Part shown: positions 14,318-24,776 of the stretch, in pieces
Layout: each line of letters opens with the position of its first letter
How positions within the stretch are numbered: position 1 is the stretch's first letter
Origin: Nymphaea colorata
Taxonomy: Eukaryota > Streptophyta > Magnoliopsida > Nymphaeales > Nymphaeaceae
Reading direction: 5' to 3'
Assembly (NCBI RefSeq): GCF_008831285.2
Contig: NW_022205235.1
Span: 1 to 43,992 of the forward strand
Length of the DNA stretch: 43,992 nucleotides
The notes under the pieces: model-generated
The model's input: only the letters and a program-made list of their open reading frames with translations
Databases searched by the model: none
Told to the model about the DNA's origin: nothing
Translations under genes and position numbers: made by a program

Positions 14318-15613
14318 ATGATGAAGGGCTGCCCGAAATCCCTCTTCCAGGAGATCACCCCCGAGGTGGTGCGCGCCATCCAAACCGACCAGCTTTTCCT
14401 CGAGAGCAATTGCTTCCTCCACCGAAACTACAATAAATAACTTCGGATCGTCCTCACCAACACCTACATCGCTCTCGCTGAAAACTCCATCCCCAAAAAT
14501 GGATATCACTACTTCACCACTCTCGACTACGATCTCAAGTTTTAACTCATCTACGAACAGGAACTCACAGCGCCACCCTCGGAAACCTCCATCTTCTCCA
14601 GAGTCGTAGGATTTACACTCCACAGGACTGGAACGCAACCAGTCGAACTTGTCATCCCCGGATAAAGCATGGTAGAGATATGGGTCCGCCTGCTCTCGAG
14701 GAATCTCAACCAGTTGGGCTTCCACCGTCTCTACAAACCCGTAAAAAAATTAGGAAAAGGCGGTTTCGCCACCGTCTACGAGGTAGAACGTCTCACCGAC
14801 AAGAGACACTTCGCAGTGAAGGCGTTTTCGAAACAAAATACAGTAAATTCTGACAACCAGGCACACCGGCTGACGCTGCTTAATTAAATTAAAGTCATGC
14901 GAAAATTAGATTCGCCCCATGTCATCAAACTTGAAGGCGTTTTTGAATCAGATAATTCCCTATACGTCATATTGGAGCTACTCTCAGCTGGACAGTTGCA
15001 CAGTCGCGTCAACAAGAGAGAAGGAGATTTTACGCTTGGGTAGATCAAACAATTCATGATTGGATTGGCAAAGGGACTTAAGGAAATCCATGACAACGGA
15101 TCATGCATCGGGATATAAAGCCATAGAACATCATGCTTAGAAGCTAAAATAGCTTAGAACCAGTTATCGTCGACTTTGGACTTGCTGCCTTTGTGGCTGC
15201 CGAGATTATCTTTTCTATCGCTGCGGAACGCCGGGATACGTGGCACCTGAAATCACCACGCTAGTAAAGGGACAGAGAGTAGATCCTGTCTGTGATGTAT
15301 TTTCAGCAGGAGTCATCTTCCACATCCTCCTAACCAAGAAAACCCTGTTCGAAGGGCGTAAATTTGAATAAGTCTATGAAAACAACCGCAAAATGCGATT
15401 CAATCTAAACAGTCTCATGTACAAGAAGGTGGATCCTGAGGCCATGGACTTGCTCTAGCGCATGCTGAAGATAGATCCAAGAGAGCGTATCCGGCCCGAA
15501 TAGATTCTAAAGCATCCCTTTCTTACGGTTGGGTGATGGAGGACGAGAAGGAGTAGCTATCCCCCACCAGCACGGACGTCTCTTACAAGAACAAGTGCGA
15601 AAAGGCCTACTGA
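14318..15613 (+). CDS. Ser/Thr protein kinase with N-terminal PH-like domain
   Basis: About 431 aa. Residues about 1-125 look like a pleckstrin-homology-type beta domain (FLESNCFLHRNYNKQLRIVLTN, then IWVRLLSRNLNQLGF, the closing helix). The kinase follows at once: YKPVKKLGKGGFATVYEVE, HFAVKAFSK (catalytic Lys), MRKLDSPHVIKLEGVF, MHRDIKPQNIML, VDFGLAAF, CGTPGYVAPEI, DVFSAGVIFHILLTKK and ERIRPEQILKHPFLT. All catalytic residues are present, so it is probably active, most like CAMK-group kinases. One-base corrections are needed near 15100, 15220 and 15535. Several TAA/TAG codons encode Gln. Two ATGs in a row (14318, 14321) leave the exact start open. Confidence 0.82.
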
Positions 15614-15704
15614 TATTTACAGTTTTAATCTCTACTACTATATGCTCTATTTTCGCTCACTATATGTTAGTTGTTATAACTTTGGAGGGAAAATCTAAAA
15701 TCAT

Positions 15705-17032
15705 ATGAGTCACGATATCCTGGAAATGGAAGGCAGGAGGACCGAAGAACCGCCACCCGCAGAGGAAGAGGATGTTGAATGCGTAGATACCAAGATTTGG
15801 CTCTGGGATGGCGACGAGTACGAAGAGTTTCAATCGGATTACCTCAACCAGATCTTTCCATATAAACTTAACAAAAAACAGTCAGCAAGGGTGCACAGTT
15901 CATCTTCCACTTCCTCAGCTCCTCACTGCACTACTGGGTGGAACTGCATTAGGAAGGCTAGCCGAGCCAGAGAAGCTGAGCAACAAAGACAGCAAAGTTA
16001 TCTCTTAAATCTTAGAAACAGATGAAAGCGACAACTGGATTGCTTTTCGCAGATGGGGGAAAAACTACAATAAGCATGATGCCTTCCTTAAGCACGAGGA
16101 GCAGGAATAAAATTTTGAGCCTCCAAAGGTGAAGTCATTCATAACTACAAGCGAGGATAAGATGAGTTTGAAATCGTGATGTACAGCGGTAGCAATGCGG
16201 ACTTTACGCCATTCAAGGAACGCATGGAAGTATTGTTTTTATTCTACATCGATGGCGTTTCCTTTGTGTTCGAGGCCATCGATACATGGATATACTACGT
16301 AATCTTCAAGAAGCTGAAGGGAAAGACCAGGAAAAATGTGGTAGGAGTCATGTCTAAGTACGTATTCAGATTGTCTGCATTGAAGGAACGCCACAGAATA
16401 GTCAAGTCTTCATTCTTCCTCCTTACCAAAAGTACGGTCACGGAAAGGAACTGCTGGACGTTGTCTACTCCATCTCACTAACCGATCCCAAATGCTTTGA
16501 AATCACCACATAGATACCAAGTTTTGAGTACCAGTGCCTAAGGGATTTCAAATAACTTGAATTGCTGCTAAACAGCAAGATTGTTGATCTTTCTCTGCTG
16601 AAAAAGTAGTAGATAAAAAAGAAACGAGGACAATCGAGCCATTCTGCTCTCAAAAGATAATGTGAGAGAAATTAAATCCAAACTGAAGATCCCGGGACAT
16701 CAGATTTAAAGACTTACCAATATCCTCATTTACTACAGGATCAAATAGCAAGGATAAGACATGCCCAAAGCTCATTTCGAGCAAGACTTGCGAGACCACA
16801 TCATCACCAACCGCTCACCCTTCAAAACACGAAGAAAACTACCACACATAACTTTCTACGGTCAAGTTCCCAACCTCAAAGAGTTTTTCATCGAAAAAGT
16901 ACAATTATTACAACTTAGGCAAAAGAAGATTTCTTGCGCAACACGGACGAAGTGCAGGAGATCCTGACGGAGACGATTGACGGTTTCAACAGAGTCATCG
17001 CGAAGCTGAAAAAGACGCAGCTCGTGCAGTGA
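15705..17032 (+). CDS. HAT1: Histone acetyltransferase type B catalytic subunit
   Basis: B-type acetyltransferase that acetylates newly made histone H4 before deposition. The diagnostic acetyl-CoA-binding segment is FILPPYQKYGHGKELLD, equivalent to the QxxGxG motif of HAT1, followed by SLTDPKCFEITTQIPSFEYQ. Before it, FTPFKERMEVLFLFYIDGVSF and WIYYVIFKKLKG match the HAT1 N-lobe, and FIFHFLSSSLHYWVEL matches the N-terminal domain. The C-terminal helical tail ends AKEDFLRNTDEVQEILTE. A 20-nt intron (16899-16918) precedes this tail. The frame must be corrected at several places (near 15895, 15960, 16120 and 16370). About 436 aa, close to the family norm. Convergent with the next gene, 36 bases between stops. 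Confidence 0.85.
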
Positions 17033-17068
17033 TAAATGGGATCATATGTATAATAATGCCAAAATGGA

Positions 17069-18639
17069 TCAATAGAGTTTGTTCCTGACTTCGGTCTGCA
17101 TTTCGACGTGGGAGAGGTCGTCGCGGGGGATTCGCCCGAAAGGAAGACGATCATCATGTAGAAGGCTCGGAAATTGCGGTGGAATTACCCAGTTGCCTTC
17201 ACGAGTGCCTTCCAGTTCTGCAGGTTTTCGTTGAGGTTGTATTTAGAAAGTTCTTGGCTGATTTCTTCAATTCTGCGTTGAGGCAGACCAGCAGCTCTCT
17301 GAACTCCTGTACGTTGGCTACTTCATCGCGAACGTGCACCAGCTTCTGCTATGCCTTCTTGAGGATGAGAAAAGCGAAAAGCACTGCGTTGGTATCGTTG
17401 GATTTGATGAGTTCGACAGCGATGTGGAATCCCCGAGTTGCTCTCCGTGCTACTTAAGAATCAGTCTCTTGAGGTTAGGATCAGTGAATTATGGCGTTTC
17501 GTTCTGGCCGATTTGAGCTGAGTTGCGTCTGGGTGTGATCCTCCATAGGTGGGTGATCCATTGGTTGCAACAGTGGGCGGTTCGTAAGTTGGTTTTTTCT
17601 TGAGGAAGGAGGCGCCCTGACCGCTGAGGGAAGTCTGCAGCTGCGGAGTGGGCTCATACCTGGATTCGGGCGATGAATACTGCGTGCTGGGAGGACTGTA
17701 GGCCTGCGTGCTTGAGGTGAGGCTGTCCTTGCGCGAGTCTTCTTTGGTGGGGAAGTTGCCGCTTTCTGTCAGCTTGGCGTTGTCGATGGCGTTGCCGTCC
17801 TCCTCCACCAGGGAAAGCCGTTCCTGCTTGTTGCCCACCAGTCTGCCGTCGTTGGTGATGTTGACTTTCAGCAGCTCCATCCACTCGATGCGCTTGGTGG
17901 GATCCTTCGTCAGCAGCCTCCTCAGCAGCTTCTTGGTTTCCTCGCTCACTTGTTCCTTTGGTGGAAACTACAGCTCAGTTTCCTTGAGGACTTCGATGAG
18001 TTTGGGGATGGTGGTGGACTCGAAGGGGCAAAATCCGTAGAGCATTTCATAGAGGACGACTCCTAGCGACCAGATGTCGGCCTTTGTGCTGTAGATTTCT
18101 CCTCTGAGAATCTCAGGAGCCATGTAGATGGGAGAGCCGAGCATGGTCTTGGTCATATTTGCCTTTTCAAGACTTTTGCAGAAGCCGAAGTCTCCGAGCT
18201 TCACTACGCCATTGTTGAAGAAGATATTGTCAGGCTTGAGATCGCGATGCATGATATTGTACTTGTTGAGGACCTGGAAGGCATCGATGAGTTGTTTGAA
18301 GACGAGGAGGGCTTGCCGTTAGGGCAGGCGGGAATCTTTGCGGAGGACGCCCTCGAGGGTGCCTCCGTTGCAGTACTCGTAGACGAAATAGAAGTTATTG
18401 GGGGTTTTGAGCATGTCGATGTACTTGATGATGTGCTCGTGCTTTTCGATGTTGGTGAGGATGTTGATCTCGTTGACCGTGCACTCCTCCAGCTTCTTGT
18501 TCTCCTTGAATCGCCGCACCTCGATCACCTTCACCGCGTACTACTTACCGTCGTTCTTGTTTATCGCGCGGTACACCTTCCCGTACGCCCCCTACCCGAT
18601 TATCTCGTAAAGAGTGTAGTTCTAAATTATCCGCACCAT
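17069..18639 (-). CDS. ULK/ATG1-like protein kinase
   Basis: Starts MVRIIQNYTLYEIIGQGAYG (TAG as Gln at two sites) with ATG at 18637-18639. Kinase motifs: KQYAVKVIEVRRF (catalytic Lys), MHRDLKPDNIFF, LGDFGFCKSL, LGSPIYMAPEILRG (ULK-type GSPxYMAPE), WSLGVVLYEMLYG and RLLTKDPTKRIEW. ULK/ATG1 kinases start autophagy and, in some lineages, act at cilia; the resemblance is in the kinase domain only. A Ser/Pro/Gln-rich linker follows. A helical C-terminal segment (FHIAVELIKSNDTNAVL, KLVHVRDEVANVQEFRELL) recalls the C-terminal MIT-type domain of ATG1 kinases, but it lies beyond frame breaks near 17465-17430, 17255 and 17125. If those breaks were real, the protein would end at the TGA at 17461. Confidence 0.8.
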
Positions 18640-18788
18640 CAATCAAATATTATAAACTCACCAGGCCCCATTACTTGCCCCCGCGGCACAGACACCTGTA
18701 TTCACTCCTTTACGGCACCGCTCCCGCCTCCCCTCCAAACAGAGAAAATATTTGTTTATTAAATTAAAATATTATTTTTCTCCATCCA

Positions 18789-19285
18789 ATGGCCGACATC
18801 CAGGTACCTCTGCCTCTACGCAGCACGAGCGTTCCTTCCAGAAGCAGGACAACGTCTTCCTCAACTCCAAAAAGCTGCTCGCCAAGAAGACCGCCTCCGG
18901 CGTGAGGTACTACAAGAACATCGGATTGGGCTTCAAGACCCCCAAGGAGGCAATCGAGTCCAACTACATCGACCGCAAATGTCCCTTCACTTCCGGCGTC
19001 ACCATCCGCGGCAAGATCCTGAAGGGCATCGTGATTTCGACCAAGATGCAGCGCACGGTGGTGGTGCGCAGGGACTACCTGCACTACGTGCCTAAGTACA
19101 ACAGATACGAGAAACGCCACCGCAACATCCCCGCCCACGTGTCCCCCGCCTTCTCGGTCAAGGAAGGAGACATCGTGCTGATCGGCGAGTGCAGGCCTCT
19201 CACCAAGACCGTCCACTTCAACGTGCTCAAGGTCACTCCCAACGAGGTGGTCGGCAACGTCAGGAAACAGTTCATGCTCTTCTGA
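18789..19285 (+). CDS. RPS11: 40S ribosomal protein S11 (uS17)
   Basis: 158 aa component of the small ribosomal subunit. It begins MADIQ, then a 20-nt intron (18804-18823), then [50 protein letters not shown] and [16 protein letters not shown], a close match to eukaryotic S11 along its whole length. The intron right after the first five codons is typical of ribosomal-protein genes. There are no in-frame TAA/TAG and no frame breaks; codons end strongly in C or G, as expected for a highly expressed gene. It is divergent from the ULK-like kinase, with a 149-base shared upstream region. Confidence 0.98.
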
Positions 19286-19468
19286 TCACATCTATTTAAT
19301 CCTCAACAATGGTCAAATATAGTCTATCAAGTCTATCACCCCATAATCAATCATGCCAACAGCAAACTAACCATGCGGGGCTTGTAATAGGATATCTTAT
19401 ACGAATAGTAAATCACTTGAATAGAGGCTCCACCAGTTGTCCCACCAGGAAGTATATGCAGTTCTACA

Positions 19469-20970
19469 TCACAAGTGCTGCCTTCTCCAAACCCAGCGCA
19501 TACCTACTTCACAAGAAAAGTACAGCTCTGACTTGCCTGCCACCTCCACTCGCTCCATCTTGGCGTTGGTGATGTCGTAGATCAGCAGGTTGTCGTTGCC
19601 CAGGCCCAGCAGGAAGCACTCGTCCCTGTCTGATTTCCTGAGGGCGGCCAAACTGCTCACCCCTGAGTCGTACTAGGATATCTCGATGATGCGCGAGTAG
19701 CTGTTCAGAGATATGTCAAAGACCTTTATCTGGGTCTCAGTCAGCCAGCAGAAGTAGTCCACGTTGTTGGAGCTCACCCACAGGGTCTGCTTGACGTTTT
19801 CGGAGGAAAAGTCGAAGATAAACAGCGACTCAGGATTTTAGAACGTGTTGATCTACCTCAGAGCACAAGTACATGCACGAGCTTCTCCTCAGTGCTGTAG
19901 AGGGAATAGAGGTTCTTCTGAGCGTTTAGCGAAATTTCCGACCAGCGGTGGTGGGTGGTGACAGTGAGGAGAGGATCTGGATTGGAAACAGCCTGCAGAC
20001 TTATGCAGCCAGGCAGGATGAGCATGAACTCATCGTATTCCTTCCATGTGAATGCTCCTAGGCCGTGCTGAACCAGCTTCATGTTCGTCATGTTCAGCAC
20101 CCAGTATTCCTACTTCGCAGCGATCGCCAACAGCTGAGGCAAGTTAGGATTAGGAAGCAAAACTCCCTCTCCTGCGCTCTGCGTGTCTCCTCCCAGCAGA
20201 AACTCCAAGGGCTCCAAGTTGTCCTAGCCGAGCTTGAAGACGGTCAGCCTGCCTGCCCTGAAGAGCTGCACCAGATACTAGCCAGCCCACGCGAAATCAA
20301 GCGGAAACTCCAGCCTGCCCATGCTGACGCAGGGGAAGATCTGCTCGATTACCACCTAATCGTTGAGGGCATCATAGCGCAGCAGGTCGATTTAAAAATC
20401 CTGCCGGTTGCTGGGTAAGGAACAGGTACTGCAGGAGGGGCGTTTGCGAGGACCCCTTGAGGACGAAGTGCTGGGCCCTATCCGACTAGGAGGGAGGGAG
20501 GCGAATTTTGGTGAACTTTTCGAAGTATTTATTGCCCTTGGCGTCGTATACGATGTCGTCGTAGTCGCGGTTGGCGATGGCTGCGTTGTAGGCAGAGTTA
20601 GTCCGCTTTATGCTGTCGTTGATCTGCTCACCTAGCTCCTTCAACAACTGCTCTTTTTCCTTCTTCGCTCGCTCGACCACTTTGCATGTATGCGGACGCA
20701 GCAGGCTGAAGGGCTCAGCGCACTCCACGTATTCATTCTTCGTGTGTTGAAACTTACAAGCGTGACGTGAGCTTCGATTTGCGAGTAGATTAGTGCTTTT
20801 TCCAGGAGTGAGAGGAGATGCGCGGGGCGAACGTCGAACCTGAACTCCTGGAGAGGCTGGGCGAGTGCTGCCTCGTTGAAGAGGGAGTAGGCGGTGTGGG
20901 TGAGTCCGGCCTCGAGGAGGTATTTATAAAGGATGGTGTTGAGCTCGTTGGCACGCAGCACGATCGACAT
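19469..20970 (-). CDS. LisH and WD40-repeat protein
   Basis: ATG 20968-20970 gives MSIVLRANELNTILYKYLLE; residues 7-35 form a LisH dimerisation motif (LYKYLLEAGLTHTAYSLF), the arrangement of TBL1/TBL1XR1-type corepressor subunits. A coil with ERAKKEKEQLLKELGEQI follows, then beta-propeller-like repeats (LNDQVVIEQIFPCVSMGRLE, LFRAGRLTVFKLG, WVLNMTNMKLVQHG, CWLTETQIKVFDISLNSYSR, LLGLGNDNLLIYDI). The WD repeats are divergent, so TBL1 orthology is only possible. A 20-nt intron (20738-20757) follows EAHVTL. A frame correction is needed near 20480-20430 and probably near 19860. The 3' end is uncertain: TGA at 19469-19471 is the first stop, but a splice near 19490-19515 could extend it. Confidence 0.7.
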
Positions 20971-21873
20971 TATAAATAGATATTGACTGCCGCCCAATCA
21001 TTACCGCCTCAACATTCATGCGCACACATCTATAACGCAATTACAGCAAATATGGGCAAAACATTTAGCAGTATTGACCTATATAGCTAATCGTGAGTTG
21101 TATGAATCTAAATCAGAAAAATTATCTGTGCGTGTAGTAGATTAGGCAGAACCCAACCGCTGCTTAAAGATACTCGATACAGGAACTGTGGGCGCTTGCT
21201 CTTTGGATTGATTCTAAGTACTAAACTGCCAAGAAATACTCAGACTAATTCCTTCTAATCCTCCATGCAATTAATGCTAAAGCTAAGAAACAAAAAATGT
21301 AACGAATGTATTACAAAGAGATAGCGCCAACAAAGCAGGCATCACCGTATAGCCCTAAAAAAGATAAGCCTTGCAAAGATAAGAGCCCCCTTAAATTGCT
21401 GCCAAGAGCCAATAAAAGGTAGAAGTATCTAAACCACACATATAAACAAAGATCATTCCATAGTAGAATAAATCGAGATTTCATACTTTCTCGGAATTTA
21501 TAACAAAACCTTTTAATTTCTTTAGAGGATCCTAGAAAGGAGCGTAGAATAAACTCAAAAAGCAAAGCAATTAAGAGACAATCTAGCAGTAGAGCCGTTC
21601 ATACAACCACAAGGAAGAGGATGATAAATAGTAACTAGAGCTACTGAATTAGCAACTCAATTTAGACAAGTCTCAAATGAAGCCAAAATCAAATTGATGA
21701 ATATTTGCTCATTCCCTTTAATAATATCCAAATCAATCTGTTTATAGGCATTTATATTATTTCCATCGGCATGCTGAAAAACACAATAAATCAAATCAAC
21801 CATTAATCTTCAATATTGTTTTTAGGTGATATGGGTGAGATGTGGAGATCATGAAGATATCATTATCATGTCG
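20971..21873. other. Largest gene-poor stretch, AT-rich, 903 bases
   Basis: The stretch lies between the 5' end of the LisH-WD40 gene and the 3' end of a coiled-coil gene, both on minus. It is clearly more AT-rich than the rest of the window. It contains no recognisable conserved gene and no tRNA box pattern that I can see. No TGA occurs in any plus-strand frame between about 21210 and 21631. One plus-strand reading frame in it is listed separately as a doubtful gene. Confidence 0.6.
21297..21647 (+). CDS. Doubtful ORF, basic protein of about 116 aa
   Basis: With TAA/TAG as Gln, the frame is open from about 21107 to the TGA at 21645-21647; the first ATG in it is at 21297 (second at 21306, MYYKEIAPTKQASPYSPKKD). 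The product would be Lys/Arg/Ser-rich (DPRKERRINSKSKAIKRQ) with no recognised domain. Codons are A/T-ending, unlike the C/G-ending codons of neighbouring genes, which argues against a well-expressed gene. The stop is TGA-A, not the usual TGA-T. A GT...AG segment of 22 nt at 21631-21652 could extend the frame to about 21777. It may be chance openness in TGA-poor DNA. Confidence 0.25.
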
Positions 21874-23811
21874 TCAGAAGATGTTGATGGTCGATTCCTG
21901 CGTCTTTCCCAAAGCTTCCAGAATGCTGCCCTCGCCCCTCTCGCGGAAAATAGAGCCCTCAGCTGGGTTTTTGAAGTACTTCTCCACGTGCGAGTACATC
22001 TCAGAGTAATCCCGCACCTTCTTGTTGGCGTCCTCCCGGTCCTTCAAAGCCTTCTCCAGCCTGCTGTTCAGCACCGCCACCTCTTGAGCCCTGCTCTCCT
22101 CGATCTCGCTGATTGTTCGCTTCTGCTGAGCCTGCAGCTTCTAAAGCCGAGCCCTCAAGTTGGCTGACAGCTCGTCCATCTCCTTGGCGTGCCTTTGCTG
22201 TTCCTGGCTTAGGGAAGCCTCAAGTACGCCTACGTTCTTCTTGAGAGCTTCGATTTCCAAGCGTAGGATGCGTTCTTGATCGCCTGAGTGGTCAGCGTGG
22301 CGCTCCAGCTTCTCGTTCACTTCCTCTAGGGAAGTTTAGAGTTCTTTGTTGTGCTTGGAGAGGGCGGCGATGCGGGCGTTGGCGTCGGCCAGCTGCTGTT
22401 CGGCGTTGCGTTGGTAGGTGGCGAGATCCTTCTGGGCGTCAGAGAGGGCCCTCTGTGTCCTTTAGAGCTTGGAGGTGAGTTCTTCGATGTTGCGCTGGCT
22501 TTCGCGAGCCTTGATGCTGTGCTCGTTGCGAGTGCGGTCGAGTTCGTTTTGCTGGGATTTGAGTTCGGCCTACAAGGAGTTGATTGTGTTATTGAGTTGA
22601 GTAACACGCTGGCTGTAGGCGTCGCTGTCTCTCAGCAGCTTATCGGCGAGGGAGTTGACGCGGCGATTCAACTCCTGACTTTCAGCAGTTGCGCGCTCCT
22701 CCTGGAGGTCAAGCTTATTCTTGAGTGTATCGATTTCTGCTCTGAATGCCAGCTCTCTTTCTTCTTCCTGTGCCTTTTGCTCTTTTTTATCGCGAATCAG
22801 GTTCTGGATTTCCGAGTTCTTTTCCCTCAGCAGCCAGTTGAGCTTGTCGATTTCCGCGATGAGTGTTTTGATTTCGTGGACATGTCCTGAGATGAGGTCG
22901 CTGGTGTCCTTCTTCTGGATGTCCTTGTACTTGACTTCGATGTTGACCACTTCGCTTCGGTTCAGCTCTTCCAGGGTCAGGATCTTATCCCTCAGGCCTG
23001 CGTTCTCGCCCTAAAGGTTTCTGAGTTCCTGCTCGTAGCGATTCTTGAGGGCCTTATTGTCGGCGAGCTGGTTTTCGAACTCAGCGTGTTTGTAGTCGTT
23101 GGCGGCCTTGAGCTTTCCGATTTCTTCCTCGAGGAGCAGGATCTGGTTGGTGTAGTTTTTCTTGAGGGTTTCGATTTCGACCTGTTTTTCAGCTGCGCCC
23201 TTCTCGCGGGTGTACTCGAGCTCCCTCTCCATGTCGTGGGTGTTGCGCGCCATCAGGTTCTTCAGTTTGTTCCTCTCCTCCTCTGACCTGATTTCGCCCA
23301 CTTCCTTCTCGTTGATGAGCTCGTTGCACTTGGCCGACAGCAGGTCCAGTTCCTTGATCTTGTCCTCCAGCATGAACTCCAGCTTTTGGATGTGTCCCTC
23401 ATAGAGCTTGTTGCTCTCCAGTCGCTCCTTCTTCAGCAGCTCCACCTCGATTTCCAGGCTGTGGTTCACCTCTGCCAGTTGCCCCGTCCGCACTGCTTCC
23501 CGCTCCTGCGCCTGGGCGGCTCCGGCCTTCAGGCGTTCCGCCTCGTATCTGCGTTCGGCCAGTTCTCTGGCGAGCTGGTCGTTGTCCTGCGAGAGGAGGC
23601 TGTTCTGCTTGATGAGGCCGTCCACCTTGGCCTCCAGCTCGTCGGTCTTGCGCAGCTTGATCTGCAGGAGGGCGATTTCGTCCAGCAGGCGGCGGTTCTC
23701 GGACTCGCTCCGGAGGGCGTTCTTGAGCGCCAGCTCCTCCTCGTGGAGTTCGCGCTCAACGCGGGGAGGGGAGCGCCGGGAGTAAGAGGGGGACTCTCTG
23801 TAGTATGACAT
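21874..23811 (-). CDS. Coiled-coil protein, 645 aa
   Basis: Single exon, no frame breaks. The N-terminus MSYYRESPSYSRRSPPR is a short Ser/Arg/Tyr/Pro-rich head. Essentially the whole remainder is heptad-repeat coiled coil (ALLQIKLRKTDELEAKVDGL, LEIEVELLKKERLESNKLYE, KILTLEELNRSEVVNIEVKY, LDLQEERATAESQELNRRV, ALKKNVGVLEASLSQEQQRH). The tail, YSEMYSHVEKYFKNPAEGSIF, is less charged. In-frame TAG codons (for example RNLQGENAG, NSLQAELKS, SKLQRTQ) sit at coiled-coil positions and read as Gln. The head plus long rod is typical of filament-forming cytoskeletal or basal-body-associated proteins, but I cannot name a family. One of the few genes whose TGA is followed by C rather than T. Confidence 0.85.
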
Positions 23812-24036
23812 GGCAGTTATCACGATAATTTAAACTTATTACCACAGATTAATTTGAATTTGCTAAGAACCACCCGCCCACCACCATCCACCCCCTAGCA
23901 AACCAAAATAAAAATCCCTTGATAAAATGTCCCCCTCTGCCGTATCCCGCTGCTCTGCCCTTGCGTTTTCCTTCGATTCTGACGATATAATGAATAAGCT
24001 GGAGTGAATGTGAATAAGGAGTACGAGGCTTCTGAA

Positions 24037-24697
24037 TCAAATGCGCTTCATCCACTTCTTCTTGTTGTCGTTCTCCTTCTTAGCGGGGACGGGGACAGTC
24101 AGTGGCTCAGGTTTTTCCTCCTCAACGCTCTCAACCTTGTTCTTCACGGAGTTCTGGATGGGACGATAAGTACGTTTTCGAGTGTTTTGAGTTCTTTGGG
24201 AGTGGCGTAGAGGGAGGTGATGAGCTTGGCGTGCTTGAAGTACTCCTCGTAGTTCTCCATGATGAGTTTGCCGGCCTGTTCGTTGAGGGAACTTTCGGGG
24301 AAGGGGACGATGAGGAGGCATTTGATGACCTCGAGGATGTTGTAGAGCGACCACTGCGTGGGGTTCCAGTCCTTTTTCAATGTATTGACGCAAATCTCGC
24401 CCTTCTCCGATACGTTGGGATGGAAGATCTTGGTGATGAAGAAGCCTGAGTGGCGGTTCGGGTACCTTTGGGCGGGTTATTGGGGAAGTCGTGCTCGACT
24501 GCAAGCTTGCAGCGGAAGACGCCGCCCTCGTAGGGGGTGCCAACGGGTCCTTCGATTTCAGCCTGTATGTCTGCGATGTTGGCCTCATCAACGATCATCT
24601 TGACGCCTATCTTGATCGATCAGGACTTACCATCGGGGCTCTTCTTGCAGCACTCCTGCACCTGCTTGGCGATCATCATCATCACCTTCTGGTTCAT
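24037..24697 (-). CDS. UBE2S: Ubiquitin-conjugating enzyme E2, UBE2S-like
   Basis: 198 aa after removing three introns. UBC fold: [42 protein letters not shown], active-site Cys in GEICVNTLKKDWNP, and CLLIVPFPESSLNEQAG, the last two matching UBE2S (the APC/C-associated, Lys11-chain E2) best. The C-terminal extension is Lys-rich (KKENDNKKKWMKRI), as in UBE2S. Introns: 24607-24630 (24 nt, one of the few long ones), 24446-24465 and 24154-24173 (20 nt each); each is confirmed by restoration of the conserved sequence across the junction (SPDG/[16 protein letters not shown]/SVKN). The start MNQKVMMMIAKQVQECC is the only upstream ATG in frame. Stop TGA-T. Confidence 0.92.
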
Positions 24698-24776
24698 TTC
24701 TGTTAACTTAAAACGATTATATTCATCACGCCCAATCGACCATTAATATGGGAATTGCAAAATAATGCCGGCATCA

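Noticed and set aside
21181-21300. Possible tRNA or small RNA gene in the AT-rich island
   Set aside because: I looked for the GTTCRAATC box and cloverleaf pairing and found no convincing pattern.
22351-22890. 179-aa plus-strand ORF opposite the 645-aa coiled-coil gene
   Set aside because: Antisense of heptad repeats, giving Leu/Val-rich nonsense; no start context and no domain.
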